A stretch of DNA of 64,000 nt, from the NCBI RefSeq assembly GCF_904846645.1, contig NZ_CAJHBO010000007.1, positions 88,250-152,249 on the forward strand, written 5' to 3'. This document shows, one piece after another, positions 63,407 through 64,000 of this stretch. The notes beneath the pieces were generated by a model. The model was not told the origin of the DNA. It made no database searches and saw only the letters and a program-made list of their open reading frames with translations. How positions within the stretch are numbered: position 1 is the first letter of the stretch; each line of letters begins with the position of its first letter. A program made the position numbers and the translations under genes. This DNA is from Psychrobacter sp. Pi2-1. Its GTDB lineage: Bacteria > Pseudomonadota > Gammaproteobacteria > Pseudomonadales > Moraxellaceae.

Positions 63407-63779
63407 AAGAAAATCCATTTATATAATAGGTATATAAATTAATATACACTTTATCATAAAGTATAATCAATAAAACTCTTGGGAATTGATCAGCTTCTTA
63501 TCATCCATAGCTTAAAATAACATGACAAAAACAGATATCATTAGGTTATTTTTACTAGTTAAGTTCTGCAAGAGTCAGGTATGAATAGTCACTTATGAAC
63601 ATCCGCCAATATTCTGTCCAATTGCTAAGAAAACATCCTGTACCGATACTGCTAACTTGCTTTCAAAAAAAAGCCGCCTATACAAACGTATGGACGGCTT
63701 TTTGTTGAAAGCTAGGACAAGTGACTACTAACAACTCTAAGAGGCAAATATTCAAGAAATAAATGCTATTCATTTAAAA
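63407..63779. other. Intergenic region between BLUF copies 2 and 3
   Basis: 373 bp with the copy 3 terminator at 63667-63704. The segment 63407-63666 must hold the promoter for copy 2. No gene seen. Confidence 0.5.
63667..63704 (-). terminator. Terminator of BLUF copy 3
   Basis: AAAAAGCCG pairs with CGGCTTTTT, with a TATAC/GTATG inner stem. Very similar to the terminator at 62278; a half-copy (GACGGCTTTTTTACGCC) lies at 62868-62884 beside copy 2. Confidence 0.82.
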
Positions 63780-64000
63780 TTAATTAGATTCAGCATTTTC
63801 AAAAACCGCCTTCAAGAAGCTTTCAATCTGAGAGCTTTTCATTAGATAAGGATTGTAGTCAGAGCCTGCTGAGAAGTTCTTTAGGGCATGCTCTTCATCT
63901 TCAACGCTTGAGGTTAGATGTTTAACTAAAAACCCATTCCATTGGCGCGATTCTATTTCCTCTATATTCACAATATTAGGGACAATGGTAGAATGCTCGT
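63780..64000 (-). CDS. Short BLUF-domain protein, copy 3 (partial, N-terminus outside window)
   Basis: The last ~73 residues of a third paralogue, entering from the right edge: the frame continues past 63971 with EHSTIVPNIV and then NIEEIESRQWNGFLVKHL and KNFSAGSDYNPYLMKSS. This aligns with the C-terminal halves of copies 1 and 2. The flavin-contact residues lie outside the window, so functionality cannot be judged. Confidence 0.85.
   Translation of the reverse strand, partial: EHSTIVPNIVNIEEIESRQWNGFLVKHLTSSVEDEEHALKNFSAGSDYNPYLMKSSQIESFLKAVFENAESN

Overview
The window is a 64 kb chromosomal piece of a gamma-proteobacterium, most likely Psychrobacter or a close Moraxellaceae relative. This rests on moderate GC, the makeup of the housekeeping proteins, the radC/coaBC and serB/smp-like divergent pairs, tandem fadD genes, an oversized FadE, and short BlsA-like BLUF proteins. 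No database search was possible, so the genus is an inference. Nearly all of it looks like ordinary core chromosome. I saw no tRNA, rRNA, CRISPR array, prophage or transposase.

Layout. 1-7 kb: partial ccmA, two Moraxellaceae-type hypotheticals (one YbjN-like), a MITE-like repeat, a histone-deacetylase-fold hydrolase, a TauE/SafE exporter, coaBC with a histidine-rich insertion, and radC. 7-15 kb: fadE, a dicarboxylate/amino-acid symporter behind a long inverted repeat, a second TauE/SafE exporter, and nhaA. 15-25 kb: a DUF2799 lipoprotein, an MpaB-like oxygenase, two Nudix enzymes, an overlapping SDR/AGE-epimerase pair, and a PreP-like M16 protease. 25-31 kb: tandem UspA proteins, a LysR/YeiH divergent pair, a cold-shock protein, a YbaN protein, and a TPP riboswitch driving a lone NMT1/THI5-like protein. 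31-39 kb: a TerD-vWA protein, a very AT-rich 694-residue gene with a PD-(D/E)XK-type motif (the clearest foreign gene), valS, and an FNT channel. 39-48 kb: a bile-acid/sodium symporter-family protein, two YbjQ-type proteins, UPF0149 and PA3496-type proteins, the smp-like/serB pair, and a DUF368 lipid-carrier translocase. 48-62 kb: an SCP2 protein, bioB, hemJ, a secreted NlpC/P60-like protein, rph, two fadD genes, a YfbK-type vWA lipoprotein, and parC. 62-64 kb: three tandem BLUF photoreceptor genes, the last cut by the window edge.

How the genes connect. Fatty-acid activation and beta-oxidation are represented by fadD x2 and fadE. Sulfur-anion handling may involve the two TauE/SafE proteins and the YeiH/LysR pair. 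Cofactor genes are ccmA, coaBC, bioB, hemJ and the TPP-regulated gene. Most transcription units end in clear intrinsic terminators.

Most worth following up: the AT-rich putative nuclease gene; the BLUF trio, in which one copy has Phe in place of the flavin-contacting Asn; the riboswitch-controlled NMT1/THI5-like protein without a signal peptide; the His-rich insertion in CoaBC; and a family of short (14-17 bp) tandem repeats at gene borders, alongside a MITE-like element with decayed copies.
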